64,000 nt of DNA from NCBI GenBank assembly GCA_013373085.1, contig JABXIM010000013.1, positions 1 to 64,000 of the forward strand, written 5' to 3'. Below the pieces are notes generated by a model. The model was not told the DNA's origin and searched no databases. It saw only the letters and a program-made list of their open reading frames with translations. The position numbers and the translations under genes were made by a program. This stretch comes from Oceanospirillaceae bacterium. Its GTDB lineage: Bacteria; Pseudomonadota; Gammaproteobacteria; Pseudomonadales; Balneatricaceae. This document shows, piece after piece, positions 19,375-28,991 of this stretch. Every line of letters starts with the position of its first letter. Positions within the stretch are counted from its first letter, which is position 1.

Positions 19375-20232
19375 ATGTCAGATGAAAAGCTGCAAAAGGT
19401 ATTGGCGCGCTCCGGTTTGGGCTCACGTCGTGAGATGGAGCGTTGGATAGAGGAAGGGCGGTTCACTGTCGATGGTGAACGAGCGGGGCTTGGAGACCGT
19501 ATCGGTCCCGATGCCCGGGTTATGCTGGACGGTCGCCCGGTTAAATTGATTTTCGAGCGCGAGAGCCAGCGTCGGGTGCTGATTTATAACAAGCCACTCG
19601 GCGAGATCTCGACGCGACACGACCCCGAAGGGCGCAAGACCGTTTTCGACCACCTGCCGCCGCTGAGCCAGGGCCGCTGGATTGCGATAGGCCGGCTCGA
19701 TATCAACACCACCGGCCTGCTGTTGTTTACCACTGATGGTGAGCTGGCGAATGCGATGATGCACCCGTCGGCGCAGGTCGACCGCGAGTATGCCGTGCGT
19801 GTGCTGGGCAATGTCGATGACGAAATGCTGGAGCGGCTCAAGCAGGGTGTGCTGCTTGAAGACGGTGTGGCCCGCTTTACCGATGTGCAGTTCTTCGATG
19901 GCGAAGGCGCCAACAAGTGGTTCCACTGTGTGGTCATGGAGGGGCGTAACCGCGAGGTGCGCAGGCTATGGGAATCCCAGGGGGTTCAGGTAAGCCGTCT
20001 GAAGCGTGTGCGCTACGGGCCGCTGTTCCTGCCGAGCGACGTGCCGGTCGGTACCTGGAAAGAGCTGACGCCCAAGGAGATCAAGGCGCTGTCGAAGATG
20101 CTCGGGCTGGCGGAGAAGAAGCCGGCGCGACTGAAACCTGCGGAACAAGCCACGCTGCAGCGACGTTTCAAGCGTCAGCGCAGCCGCCGTGAAGAGGGGC
20201 CGCGGCACAAGCCGAAAGACGAGCGCTCATGA
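19375..20232 (+). CDS. rluB: 23S rRNA pseudouridine(2605) synthase
   Basis: RluB converts U2605 of 23S rRNA to pseudouridine. The 285-residue protein has an N-terminal S4 RNA-binding domain (LQKVLARSGLGSRREMERWI) and the RsuA/RluB catalytic domain, with the active-site Asp in AIGRLDINTTGLLLFT. The ending is a basic tail (Lys/Arg-rich after residue 250), usual for the family. ATG 19375 is chosen over TTG 19360 because MSDEKLQKVLAR matches the family start. It is convergent with yciK and shares a bidirectional terminator with it. Confidence 0.95.
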   Translation: MSDEKLQKVLARSGLGSRREMERWIEEGRFTVDGERAGLGDRIGPDARVMLDGRPVKLIFERESQRRVLIYNKPLGEISTRHDPEGRKTVFDHLPPLSQGRWIAIGRLDINTTGLLLFTTDGELANAMMHPSAQVDREYAVRVLGNVDDEMLERLKQGVLLEDGVARFTDVQFFDGEGANKWFHCVVMEGRNREVRRLWESQGVQVSRLKRVRYGPLFLPSDVPVGTWKELTPKEIKALSKMLGLAEKKPARLKPAEQATLQRRFKRQRSRREEGPRHKPKDERS

Positions 20233-20278
20233 GTGCATGGATTGCCGGGGCGGCGTTGTCGCTCTCAGCGTGAATATT

Positions 20279-20305
20279 AAAAAGGCACCCTGCGGTGCCT
20301 TTTTT
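20279..20305. terminator. Bidirectional terminator between rluB and yciK
   Basis: AAAAAGGCACC pairs with GGTGCCTTTTT around CTGC. T-runs are present on both strands and it sits between two convergent genes. Confidence 0.93.
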
Positions 20306-21045
20306 CATTGTGCGTCCAGCGACTGGCCGTTGACGTCGTGGCTGTCGGGACCGAGCAGATAGAGATACACCGGCATGATCTCTTCGGGGGCCGGGTTGCT
20401 GTCGGGGTCCTCGGCCGGGTAGGCGTTGGCGCGCATCTGGGTGCGGGTGGCGCCGGGGTTGATGCAGTTGACGCGGATGGTGGTGGTGTTTTCCAGCTCA
20501 TCGGCAAGGATCTGCGATAGCGCCTCGGTGGCGAATTTGGACACGCTGTAGGCGCCCCAGAACGCGCGTCCCTTGCGGCCGACGCCGGAGCTGGTGAAGA
20601 CCACCGAGGCATCCTGCGACTTGGCCAGCAGCGGCAGCAGCGCCTGGGTCAGCAGGAAGGCAGCGGTCAGATTGACCTGCATGACCTGGTTCCAAACCAC
20701 GGGGTCGTAGCTTTCGATCGGGGTGCGGAGTCCCAGCAGGCTGGCATTGTGCAGCAGGCCGTCGATATGGCCGAACTCCTCTTCCAGCTTGTTGGCCAGT
20801 TCCTGGTAGTCGTGCTCGCCGGCGCTCTCCAGGTTCAGCGGTACGATTGCCGGTTGCGGATGGCCGGCCGCCTCGATCTCGTCATAGACCTTTTCGAGCT
20901 TGTCCAGCGTACGCCCGATCAGCACCACGGTGGCGCCGTGGGCAGCGCAGGCTTTCGCCGCTGCCCGGCCGATGCCGTCGCCGGCGCCGGTAATGACGAT
21001 AGTGCGGTCTTGAAGCAGGTTTGCCGGTGCGCTGTAGTCGAACAT
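20305..21045 (-). CDS. yciK: SDR-family oxidoreductase YciK
   Basis: A 246-residue classical short-chain dehydrogenase: TGAGDGIGRAAA (NAD(P) motif), LLHNASLLG, catalytic Tyr-Lys in YSVSKFATEAL, and NPGATRT. The physiological substrate of YciK is not established. It starts at ATG 21045 with AAGGAAG upstream; the long extension to 21141 lacks homology. It is the third gene of ubiG-mupP-yciK, with 28 bp from mupP, the same order as in Pseudomonas, so a shared transcript is likely. Confidence 0.94.
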   Translation of the reverse strand: MFDYSAPANLLQDRTIVITGAGDGIGRAAAKACAAHGATVVLIGRTLDKLEKVYDEIEAAGHPQPAIVPLNLESAGEHDYQELANKLEEEFGHIDGLLHNASLLGLRTPIESYDPVVWNQVMQVNLTAAFLLTQALLPLLAKSQDASVVFTSSGVGRKGRAFWGAYSVSKFATEALSQILADELENTTTIRVNCINPGATRTQMRANAYPAEDPDSNPAPEEIMPVYLYLLGPDSHDVNGQSLDAQ

Positions 21046-21073
21046 GGTACTTCCTTGCAGGCTTCGGGCCGGG

Positions 21074-21748
21074 TTAGAGATTATACAGGGATTGTAGCAG
21101 TGCTTTGATCGCGGCTGCGTCGTCGACGCCATGATCGGCACGCCAGTCGTCCGGGTTCTCGCCCGGCGCGATATAGCCGTAGCGCGCGGCGACAGTGGTC
21201 ATTCCGGCGTTGCGGCCGGCCTCGATGTCGCGCACGTGATCGCCGATATAGAGGCTGTGCTCCGGGCGGCAGCCGATCTCGCGACAGGCCAGCCAAAGCG
21301 ATTCCGGGTGCGGTTTGCGCTCGCGCACCTGCTCCGGGCAGACGATGCTGCCGGCGCGGCGGTCCAGTTCGAGTGCCCGCAGCAGGCCCCGGGTATAAAG
21401 CTCGGGTTTGTTGGTGACCACGCCCCAGGGAATGTGGCGCTCGTCGAGCCAGTCCAGCAGCTCGTCGATACCCTCGAAGGCACGGGTCTCGATTGCCAGG
21501 TGATCGCCGTAGATATCGAGAAAGCGCTGGCGCAGCCCGGCGAACTCCCGGTCTGATTCGTCGATGCAGAAAGCGGTGCGAATCATGGCATTGGCGCCGT
21601 TGGAGACCTGCTCGCGCAGCGTCGAGAAATCGATCGAGGGGCGGGCCTCTTCCTGCAGCAGGCGGTTGATGACCCAGATAAAATCCGGAGCGGTGTCGAG
21701 CAGGGTGCCGTCGAGATCGAACAGCACGGCATCCAGCGGCTGGCTCAT
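21074..21748 (-). CDS. mupP: N-acetylmuramic acid 6-phosphate phosphatase (HAD family)
   Basis: A 224-residue haloacid-dehalogenase phosphatase with DxD motif FDLDGTLLDT, VVTNK (motif II), RKPHPESL (Lys of motif III) and YIGDHVRDIEAGRNAG (motif IV). By itself the sequence could be a phosphoglycolate phosphatase (Gph), but the position between ubiG and yciK matches Pseudomonas MupP, which dephosphorylates MurNAc-6-P in a peptidoglycan recycling route that bypasses de novo UDP-MurNAc synthesis. The start ATG is one base after the ubiG stop, indicating translational coupling. Confidence 0.88.
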   Translation of the reverse strand: MSQPLDAVLFDLDGTLLDTAPDFIWVINRLLQEEARPSIDFSTLREQVSNGANAMIRTAFCIDESDREFAGLRQRFLDIYGDHLAIETRAFEGIDELLDWLDERHIPWGVVTNKPELYTRGLLRALELDRRAGSIVCPEQVRERKPHPESLWLACREIGCRPEHSLYIGDHVRDIEAGRNAGMTTVAARYGYIAPGENPDDWRADHGVDDAAAIKALLQSLYNL

Positions 21749-21749
21749 C

Positions 21750-22466
21750 TCAGGCAGGCTTCCGTGTTGCAATCATGTAATTGACGTCGACATCCTTCGG
21801 ATCGAGGCGGTAGGTCTTGGTCAGCGGGTTGTAGACCAGTCCGGTGATGTCCTCGAGGCGCAGGCCGGTGGCGCGAATCCAGGCGCCCAGCTGCGACGGC
21901 CGGATGAATTTCTTGAAGTCGTGGGTGCCTGCCGGAACCAGTTTGAGCAGCCGCTCTGCACCGAGAATGGCGAACAGGTAACTCTTTGGATTCTTGTTCA
22001 GCGTGGAAAAGAACAGCGTACCGCCCGGGCGTGCCAGCTTGGCGCAGGCGGCGACGATTGAGGCGGGGTCCGGCACGTGCTCGAGCATTTCCATGCAGGT
22101 GACGACATCGTAGCTTTCCGGCCGTTCGTCGGCGAGCTGCTCGACTGTGACCTGGCGGTACTCGATCGCCAGTTCGCTCTCCAGGCTGTGTAGCTTGGCC
22201 ACTTTAAGCGGCGCTTCGCCCATGTCGATGCCGCTGACAATGGCGCCGCGGTGGGCCATCGACTCGGAGAGAATGCCGCCGCCGCAGCCGACATCCAGCA
22301 CTTTCTTGCCGGCCAGGGAGGCGATGCGATCGATATAGCCGACCCGCAGCGGGTTGATGTCGTGCAGCGGCTTGAATTCGCTGTTGCGGTCCCACCAGCG
22401 GCTGGCCAGCTCTTCGAATTTGGCGATTTCGTCCGGGTCGATATTAAGGGTTCGGGAATCGGTCAT
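21750..22466 (-). CDS. ubiG: Ubiquinone biosynthesis O-methyltransferase
   Basis: UbiG performs both O-methylations in ubiquinone synthesis. The 238-residue protein begins in the family manner ([19 protein letters not shown]) and has the SAM-binding motif [13 protein letters not shown] (residues about 60-72), with [11 protein letters not shown] as motif II and the ending of [12 protein letters not shown] 22466 gives the E. coli-like length; the upstream extension to 22514 is not conserved. It leads the mupP-yciK group and is divergent from gyrA, as in Pseudomonas and E. coli. Confidence 0.97.
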   Translation of the reverse strand: MTDSRTLNIDPDEIAKFEELASRWWDRNSEFKPLHDINPLRVGYIDRIASLAGKKVLDVGCGGGILSESMAHRGAIVSGIDMGEAPLKVAKLHSLESELAIEYRQVTVEQLADERPESYDVVTCMEMLEHVPDPASIVAACAKLARPGGTLFFSTLNKNPKSYLFAILGAERLLKLVPAGTHDFKKFIRPSQLGAWIRATGLRLEDITGLVYNPLTKTYRLDPKDVDVNYMIATRKPA

Positions 22467-22592
22467 GTCGGGTGCTGTTGCCGGGCTGGGAATGAATGGC
22501 GGCCATTCTAGCATCGCGCCACAGCTGGAAGAAACCTGTGTGCGGTTGGCTTAACGCCTTCTTTTATAGGGGGTCTTTACCCCGCTTTGTGA

Positions 22593-22598
22593 TATACT
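22593..22598 (+). promoter_or_regulatory. Probable -10 box of gyrA
   Basis: TATACT lies about 70 bases before the gyrA ATG in the ubiG/gyrA divergent spacer. The -35 region is GC-rich and not clear. Confidence 0.4.
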
Positions 22599-22666
22599 CG
22601 CGCGGTTATTCGGGGCGGTGTTTGGGCCCCTATCGAGTAGACCGGATCTAAGGAAAGCAGAGACGA

Positions 22667-25291
22667 ATGGGTGATCTAGCCAAAGAGATTCTGCCAGTCA
22701 ACATCGAGGACGAACTGAAGCAGTCGTACCTCGATTATGCCATGAGCGTCATCGTCGGCCGGGCATTGCCAGACGTGCGCGACGGCCTCAAGCCGGTGCA
22801 CCGCCGCGTGCTGTTCGCCATGAGCGAGCTGGGTAACGACTGGAATAAACCGTACAAGAAGTCCGCGCGTGTTGTGGGTGACGTCATCGGTAAGTATCAC
22901 CCGCACGGTGACAGTGCGGTTTACGACACCATCGTGCGCCTGGCGCAGGACTTCTCGATGCGCTATCCGCTGGTCGACGGCCAGGGAAACTTCGGCTCGA
23001 TCGACGGCGACTCCGCCGCCGCCATGCGTTACACCGAAATCCGCATGGCCAAGATTGCCCATGAGCTGCTGGCCGATCTCGACAAGGATACGGTCGATTA
23101 CGTACCCAACTACGACGGCACTGAAGAAATACCGGACGTGCTGCCGACCAAGGTGCCGAACCTGCTGATCAACGGTTCCTCCGGGATCGCGGTCGGCATG
23201 GCGACCAATATACCGCCACACAACCTTACCGAGGTGGTGCGCGGCTGCATCGCGTTGATCGACAACAGTCAGCTGACCGTCGATGAGCTGATGGAGTTCA
23301 TCCCGGGGCCGGACTTCCCGACCGGAGGCATCATCAATGGCCGCGCCGGCATCCTGGAAGCCTACCGAACCGGTCGTGGCCGCATCTATGTCCGCGCCAA
23401 GCACCATATAGAAGAAGACCCCAAGACACACCGTGCGTCGATCATCGTTACCGAGATTCCCTATCAGCTCAACAAGGCACGTCTGATCGAGAAGATCGCC
23501 GAGCTGGTGAAGGAAAAACGCATCGAGGGTATTACCGAGCTGCGCGACGAGTCCGACAAGGACGGCATGCGCATCGTGATCGAACTGCGTCGCGGCGAAA
23601 TGCCCGATGTGGTGGTCAACAACCTCTTCGCCCAGACCCAGATGGAGAGCGTCTTCGGCATCAACGTCGTCGCGCTGGTCGACGGTCAGCCCAAGGTGCT
23701 CGACCTCAAGTCACTGCTGGACAACTTCATCCGTCACCGTCGCGAAGTGGTGACCCGCCGTACCGTCTACCTGCTGCGCAAGGCGCGCGAACGGGGCCAC
23801 ATCCTCGAGGGCCTGGCGGTGGCGCTGGCCAATATCGACCCGGTCATCGAGCTGATCAAGCAGTCGCCGACTCCGGCCGAAGCTAAAGAGGCGCTGGTTG
23901 CGCGGGGCTGGGCGCCAGGTGATGTACTGCAAATGCTCGAACGCGCGGGTGAGGATGCCTGTCGTCCGGAAGGGCTTGAAGAACAGTATGGACTGCGCGA
24001 TGGCGAGTATCATCTGTCGCCGGCGCAGGCGCAGGCGATCCTGGATCTGCGACTGCACCGCCTGACCGGACTCGAGCACGAAAAACTCATTGCCGAATAC
24101 CGCGAGCTGCTCGACCGCATTGCCGAGCTGCTGAAGATTCTCGGATCCCACGAGCGCCTGATGGAAGTCATCCGCGAAGAGCTCGAGGCGATCCTGGAAG
24201 AATACGGCGACGACCGTCGAACCGAGATCACCGCATCGCGGCGTGACCTGACGGTTGCCGACCTGATAACCGAAGAGGATATGGTGGTAACCATCTCCCA
24301 TGGCGGTTATGCCAAGACGCAGCCGCTGGCGGACTACCAGGCGCAGCGCCGCGGCGGACGCGGGAAGTCGGCAACGGCGATGAAGGACGAAGACTTCATC
24401 GAACACCTGCTGATCGCCAACACCCACGATACCATTCTCTGTTTCACCAGCCGTGGCAAGGTGTACTGGTTGCGGGTGTTCGAGATTCCACAGGCCAGCC
24501 GCACCGCGCGTGGTCGGCCGATCGTCAACATCCTGCCGCTGGAGGAGGATGAACGCATCACCACCATCCTGCCGGTCAACGAATACAGTGAAGACCGCTT
24601 CGTGTTCATGGCCACCGCTAACGGCACCGTCAAGAAAACACCGCTCGACAACTTCTCGCGTCCGCGCAGCAATGGCCTGATTGCGCTGGGGCTGGACGAG
24701 GGCGACCACCTGATTGGCGCCGCCATCACCAACGGCGAGGATGATGTCCTGCTGGTGACCAGCGCCGGCAAGGCGATGCGTTTCGATGAGGCGCAGGTCC
24801 GCGCCATGGGGCGGACGGCACGCGGCGTGCGTGGTATCCGCATGGCGGATGACACGGCGGTGATCTCGCTGATCATTCCGCAGGCCGGTGGCAAGATACT
24901 GACCGCATCCGAGCGCGGCTACGGCAAGAAGACCGCGGTTGACGAATTCCCGATCAAGGGGCGTGGCGGCCAGGGCGTGATCGCCATGCAGTGCACCGAG
25001 CGCAACGGCGGCCTGGCCGGCGCGGTGCAGGTGTTCGAGGGCGATGACGTCATGCTGATCAGCAACCGGGGGACCATGGTGCGGACCCGCACCGAGGAGA
25101 TCTCGGAACTGAGCCGCAACACCCAGGGCGTGATGCTGATCCGTGTCGCCGAGGACGAAACCCTGGTGGGACTGGCGCGCATCGAGGAACCGGAGGAGCC
25201 GGAGGAGGATATCGTTGCCGAAGATGACGAGTCTGCCGCCGAGGCGCCGGCGACCGAAACCGGGGACAGCGAAGAGGGCGGAGAGGAGTAA
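22667..25291 (+). CDS. gyrA: DNA gyrase subunit A
   Basis: GyrA carries the DNA-breaking part of gyrase. The 874-residue protein has the catalytic Tyr-122 in [10 protein letters not shown] and the quinolone-determining region with Ser-83 and Asp-87 ([14 protein letters not shown]), i.e. the quinolone-sensitive residues. The C-terminal beta-pinwheel contains the GyrA box QRRGGRG and the repeated TSAGKAMRF / SNRGTMVRT blades. It ends in a long acidic tail (EEPEEPEED and onward), which is usual in gammaproteobacteria. It is followed by serC across 226 bp with a hairpin after the stop. Confidence 0.99.
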   Translation: MGDLAKEILPVNIEDELKQSYLDYAMSVIVGRALPDVRDGLKPVHRRVLFAMSELGNDWNKPYKKSARVVGDVIGKYHPHGDSAVYDTIVRLAQDFSMRYPLVDGQGNFGSIDGDSAAAMRYTEIRMAKIAHELLADLDKDTVDYVPNYDGTEEIPDVLPTKVPNLLINGSSGIAVGMATNIPPHNLTEVVRGCIALIDNSQLTVDELMEFIPGPDFPTGGIINGRAGILEAYRTGRGRIYVRAKHHIEEDPKTHRASIIVTEIPYQLNKARLIEKIAELVKEKRIEGITELRDESDKDGMRIVIELRRGEMPDVVVNNLFAQTQMESVFGINVVALVDGQPKVLDLKSLLDNFIRHRREVVTRRTVYLLRKARERGHILEGLAVALANIDPVIELIKQSPTPAEAKEALVARGWAPGDVLQMLERAGEDACRPEGLEEQYGLRDGEYHLSPAQAQAILDLRLHRLTGLEHEKLIAEYRELLDRIAELLKILGSHERLMEVIREELEAILEEYGDDRRTEITASRRDLTVADLITEEDMVVTISHGGYAKTQPLADYQAQRRGGRGKSATAMKDEDFIEHLLIANTHDTILCFTSRGKVYWLRVFEIPQASRTARGRPIVNILPLEEDERITTILPVNEYSEDRFVFMATANGTVKKTPLDNFSRPRSNGLIALGLDEGDHLIGAAITNGEDDVLLVTSAGKAMRFDEAQVRAMGRTARGVRGIRMADDTAVISLIIPQAGGKILTASERGYGKKTAVDEFPIKGRGGQGVIAMQCTERNGGLAGAVQVFEGDDVMLISNRGTMVRTRTEEISELSRNTQGVMLIRVAEDETLVGLARIEEPEEPEEDIVAEDDESAAEAPATETGDSEEGGEE

Positions 25292-25325
25292 TTCCCCCGC
25301 TCCTCAGATGTCGTTATCCTGATAC

Positions 25326-25357
25326 TGGGGGCGCGACCTTGCAGGTCGGATCCCCCC
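25326..25357 (+). repeat. Compound hairpin after gyrA
   Basis: An outer GGGGG/CCCCC stem encloses CGACCT-TGC-AGGTCG. No T-run follows. It may help end or stabilise the gyrA message. Confidence 0.4.
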
Positions 25358-25517
25358 GGTGAGGCCGGATATCGAGTATAAAGCCCGTCAAACAGGACCG
25401 CCGCGCAATCGCAACGGCGCCCGGACGGGAAATCGTACATCCAGTACGTAACGGTCAGCCCGGCAGTAGCTGCGGTTTGATCGCCTGGTCAACAGATTGT
25501 CGAGTTCGAAACAGAAA

Positions 25518-26600
25518 ATGAGCCGCAAATTCAATTTCAGTGCAGGTCCGGCGGCGCTGCCGGAGGAAGTTCTCCAACAGGCCCGCGACGAGATGCTCGA
25601 CTGGCACGGTCTGGGGCTGTCGATCATGGAGATGAGCCATCGCAGCGAGGCCTTCGTCTCGGTTGCCAGCCAGGCGGAGCAGGACCTGCGCGACCTGATG
25701 GGGATTCCCGACAACTACCGGGTACTGTTCCTGCAGGGGGGCGCAACCAGCCAGTTCGCCATGGTGCCGCTGAACCTGATGGGCGACAATGGCAGTGCCG
25801 ACTATATCAACACCGGCATCTGGTCGAAAAAGGCGATCCAGGAGGGAGGCCGTTACGGCAAGGTGCGTCTCGCCGCGAGCTCCGAGGACCTGTACTTTTC
25901 CCGGGTGCCGTCGCAGGACGAACTGGATCTGGATGCGTCGGCAGCGTACGTCCACTACACCCCAAACGAAACCATCGGTGGGCTCGAGTTCGACTACGTG
26001 CCGGAAACCGGGGCGGTGCCTCTGGTGGCCGATATGTCTTCGACCATCCTGTCGCGTCCGTGCGATGTCAGCCGCTTCGGCCTGATCTATGCCGGCGCTC
26101 AGAAGAACATCGGCCCCGCGGGCCTGACCGTGGTGATTGTGCGTGATGACCTGCTGGGCAAGGCTGCGGCGACCACGCCGGCGATGTTCGATTACAAGGT
26201 ACATGCCGACGCCGACTCGATGAACAACACCCCGCCGACCTTCGGCTGGTACCTGGCCGGGCTGGTGTTCCAGTGGCTCAAGCGCCAGGGCGGTGTCGCG
26301 GCGATGGAAACGGTGAACCGTCGCAAGGCCGAGAAGCTGTACGGCTTCATCGATGCCAGCGATTTCTACGCCAACCCGATCGAGGTCGGCAGCCGCTCCT
26401 GGATGAATGTGCCTTTTACGCTGGCTGACAGCAGGCTCGACACGCGCTTCCTGGAGCAGTCAGAGGCTGCCGGTCTGCTGAACCTCCAGGGGCACCGTTC
26501 GGTCGGCGGCATGCGCGCGAGCATCTACAACGCGGTGCCGGAATCGGCGGTCGATGCCCTGATCGACTTCATGCGCGATTTCGAGAGGCGGAACGGCTGA
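25518..26600 (+). CDS. serC: Phosphoserine aminotransferase
   Basis: SerC transaminates 3-phosphohydroxypyruvate to phosphoserine, and also acts in pyridoxine synthesis. The 360-residue class V aminotransferase begins RKFNFSAGPAALPEEVL; the PLP-binding Lys lies in YAGAQKNIGPAGLT (near residue 197). The C-terminal GHRSVGGMRASIYNA is typical. ATG 25518 matches the family start; the TTG at 25497 is not needed. The gyrA-serC-pheA-hisC-tyrA/aroA-cmk-rpsA order is the one of Pseudomonas. Confidence 0.98.
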   Translation: MSRKFNFSAGPAALPEEVLQQARDEMLDWHGLGLSIMEMSHRSEAFVSVASQAEQDLRDLMGIPDNYRVLFLQGGATSQFAMVPLNLMGDNGSADYINTGIWSKKAIQEGGRYGKVRLAASSEDLYFSRVPSQDELDLDASAAYVHYTPNETIGGLEFDYVPETGAVPLVADMSSTILSRPCDVSRFGLIYAGAQKNIGPAGLTVVIVRDDLLGKAAATTPAMFDYKVHADADSMNNTPPTFGWYLAGLVFQWLKRQGGVAAMETVNRRKAEKLYGFIDASDFYANPIEVGSRSWMNVPFTLADSRLDTRFLEQSEAAGLLNLQGHRSVGGMRASIYNAVPESAVDALIDFMRDFERRNG

Positions 26601-26748
26601 CAGCGCGGTGCGGTATCACCGGCCAAGGGGCGCCCCTGAGAAGCAGGGACGTCCGTAAAGCTCAGCCTGGATTATGCGGGCGACGATCAAACCGGCATGG
26701 ATGCCTGTTCCAGTGCCGGGTTATTGAGAAGAGAACAAAGGTGGCGCG

Positions 26749-27852
26749 ATGAGCGACCAGGAAAAGGAACTGCGGGTACTGCGGGATCAGATCGACCAGA
26801 TCGATCAGCAGATTCAGTCCCTGCTCAATCAGCGGGCGCTCTGTGCCCAGCAGGTGGCAGAGGTCAAGCAGAAGCACCAGGGGCATGCCGAAGCGGTCTT
26901 TTATCGTCCCGAGCGCGAGGCCCAGGTGCTGCGCCGGGTGATGGCGCGCAACAGCGGGCCGCTGCCGGCGCCGGACGTGGCGCGCCTGTTTCGCGAAATC
27001 ATGTCGGTGTGCCTTGCGCTCGAGCAGCCGATGCGGATCGCATTTCTCGGGCCCGAGGGCACCTTTACGCAGCAGGCTGCGGTCAAGCATTTCGGTCTCT
27101 CCGCGATCACCGCGCCGCTGGGCACACTCGATGAAGTATTCCGCGAGGTCGAAGCCGGCACCGCGCATTACGGCGTGGTGCCGATCGAGAACTCGAACGA
27201 GGGGATGGTCAACCACACCCTCGATCTGTTCAGCCGTTTCCAGCTGGCAATCGTCGGCGAGGTGGACCTCAAGATTCACCACCACCTGCTGATGAAGTCT
27301 GGCGCCGACCGTCATCACGTCACGCGCATCTATGCCACTCAGCAGGCGCTGGCGCAGTGCCGCCGCTGGCTCGATGCCCATTATCCGTCGGTGGAGCGCA
27401 TCACCGTTGCCACCAACGCCGATGCGGCGCGTCAGGCGTCTGCCGACGTCGAGATCGGCCTTGGTGCAGCCATCGGCAGTGAACTGGCGATCGAGCTGTA
27501 CCCGTTGCAGGTGGCGGTACGCAATATCGAGGATCAGGCCGAGAGCAGCAGCCGTTTTCTGATCCTGGGTCGCCAGGAGGTCGGGCCCAGCGGCAAGGAC
27601 AAGACCTCGATTCTGATTTGTGCCCATGACAAGCCCGGTGCGCTCTACGACCTGCTGGCGCCGTTCAGGACCCGTGGCATCAGCCTGACCCGCATCGAGA
27701 CCCGAACGCTGTCCGGTCCCTGGAACACGGTGTTCTATATTGATTTCGAAGGCCATGTCGCCGATCCGGATGTGCAGGCCCTGATCGAGGAGCTTGAATC
27801 CGAGTCGGTCGAGCTGAAACTGCTCGGTTCCTATCCGCAGGCAGTGCTCTAG
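26749..27852 (+). CDS. pheA: Bifunctional chorismate mutase / prephenate dehydratase
   Basis: PheA converts chorismate to prephenate and then to phenylpyruvate. Order in the 367-residue protein: AroQ-type chorismate mutase (1-90, LRDQIDQIDQQIQSLLNQRA), prephenate dehydratase (about 95-275, FLGPEGTFTQQAAVKHF and the catalytic-region motif IENSNEGMV), and a C-terminal ACT regulatory domain (about 285-360, with the Phe-binding GALYDLLAPF and ESRT-like IETRTLSGPW motifs). Feedback control by phenylalanine is therefore expected. No leader peptide for attenuation was seen in the 148-bp upstream spacer. It is followed by hisC at 38 bp. Confidence 0.98.
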   Translation: MSDQEKELRVLRDQIDQIDQQIQSLLNQRALCAQQVAEVKQKHQGHAEAVFYRPEREAQVLRRVMARNSGPLPAPDVARLFREIMSVCLALEQPMRIAFLGPEGTFTQQAAVKHFGLSAITAPLGTLDEVFREVEAGTAHYGVVPIENSNEGMVNHTLDLFSRFQLAIVGEVDLKIHHHLLMKSGADRHHVTRIYATQQALAQCRRWLDAHYPSVERITVATNADAARQASADVEIGLGAAIGSELAIELYPLQVAVRNIEDQAESSSRFLILGRQEVGPSGKDKTSILICAHDKPGALYDLLAPFRTRGISLTRIETRTLSGPWNTVFYIDFEGHVADPDVQALIEELESESVELKLLGSYPQAVL

Positions 27853-27890
27853 ATATTGCCCCTCCAGACCCGGACCGGAGTCGCGAAACC

Positions 27891-28991
27891 ATGCAGTGTG
27901 ATTTTATCGCCCGGGCCACACCGGGCGTTCAGGGGCTTCAGCCGTACGTGCCGGGCAAACCGGCGGATGAGCTGGAGCGCGAACTGGGTCTCAGCCAGGT
28001 GGTCAAACTGGCAAGCAATGAGAATCCCTTCGGCCCGAGTCCTTTGGCGCTCGCCGCTGCGCAGCGCGCGCTGTCGCAGTTGCACCTTTATCCCGATGCC
28101 AGTGGCTATCGCCTCAAGCAAGCGTTGCAAAAGCATTACGCCCTGGCGCCGGAGCAACTGACGCTGGGCAATGGCTCCAACGATGTGCTCGAACTGATGG
28201 CGCGCGCCTTCCTGCGTCCCGGCGACGAGGTGATTTATTCCCAGTACGCCTTCCTGGTCTATCCGATCGTGACCCGCGCCAGCGGCGCCAGCGCGGTGGT
28301 GACGCCGGCGCGTGACTGGGGGCATGACCTGGATGCCATGCTGGCGGCGGTGACCGATCGCACCCGGCTGGTCTTTATCGCCAATCCCAACAACCCCACC
28401 GGTACCTGGCTCAGCGAAGCGGCGTTGACGACGTTTCTCGATGCGCTGCCGCCACAGGTGATCGTGGTGCTGGACGAGGCCTATACCGAGTTTGTCCGGG
28501 ACCCGGGCTTCCCCAACGGTCTCGAGCTGCTATCGCGCTATCGTAACCTGGTGGTGACGCGGACCTTCTCGAAGGCATTCGGGCTGGCGGGGCTGCGCGT
28601 GGGGTTCGCCGCGGCGGACCCGCAGATCACCGATCTGCTGAACCGCGTCCGGCAGCCGTTCAATGTCGGCGTGCCGGCCCTGGCGGCGGCGGAGGCTGTG
28701 CTCGATGACAAGGAATACCTGGCCCGTAGCGTGGCCAATAACAGTGCCGGCATGGTGCAGCTCGAGGACGGCTTCCGCCGGCTCGGGCTCGACTTCATCG
28801 CCTCGGCAGGCAATTTCATTGCCGTCGATTGCGGGCGCCCGGCCGGACCGCTGTATCAGAGTCTGCTCGAGGGGGGCGTAATCCTGCGGCCGGTGGCGAA
28901 TTATGGCATGCCGGATCACCTGCGCGTCACCATCGGCCTCGAGTCCGAAAACCAACGCTGTCTCGAGGCCCTGGCCGAGGTGCTGGCGTGA
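27891..28991 (+). CDS. hisC: Histidinol-phosphate / aromatic aminotransferase
   Basis: A 366-residue PLP aminotransferase of fold type I. SNENPFGPSP near residue 43 and the PLP Lys in TRTFSKAFGLAGLRVGF mark it as HisC-like. In this context (between pheA and tyrA-aroA, outside the his operon) it is the HisC2 type of Pseudomonas, which probably transaminates phenylpyruvate, 4-hydroxyphenylpyruvate or prephenate as well as histidinol phosphate. The stop overlaps the GTG start of tyrA-aroA by four bases, so the two are translationally coupled. Confidence 0.95.
   Translation: MQCDFIARATPGVQGLQPYVPGKPADELERELGLSQVVKLASNENPFGPSPLALAAAQRALSQLHLYPDASGYRLKQALQKHYALAPEQLTLGNGSNDVLELMARAFLRPGDEVIYSQYAFLVYPIVTRASGASAVVTPARDWGHDLDAMLAAVTDRTRLVFIANPNNPTGTWLSEAALTTFLDALPPQVIVVLDEAYTEFVRDPGFPNGLELLSRYRNLVVTRTFSKAFGLAGLRVGFAAADPQITDLLNRVRQPFNVGVPALAAAEAVLDDKEYLARSVANNSAGMVQLEDGFRRLGLDFIASAGNFIAVDCGRPAGPLYQSLLEGGVILRPVANYGMPDHLRVTIGLESENQRCLEALAEVLA

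Noticed and set aside
28829-28987. Upstream extension of tyrA-aroA
   Set aside because: This part lies within hisC in another frame and has no dehydrogenase homology; GTG 28988 overlapping the hisC stop is better.
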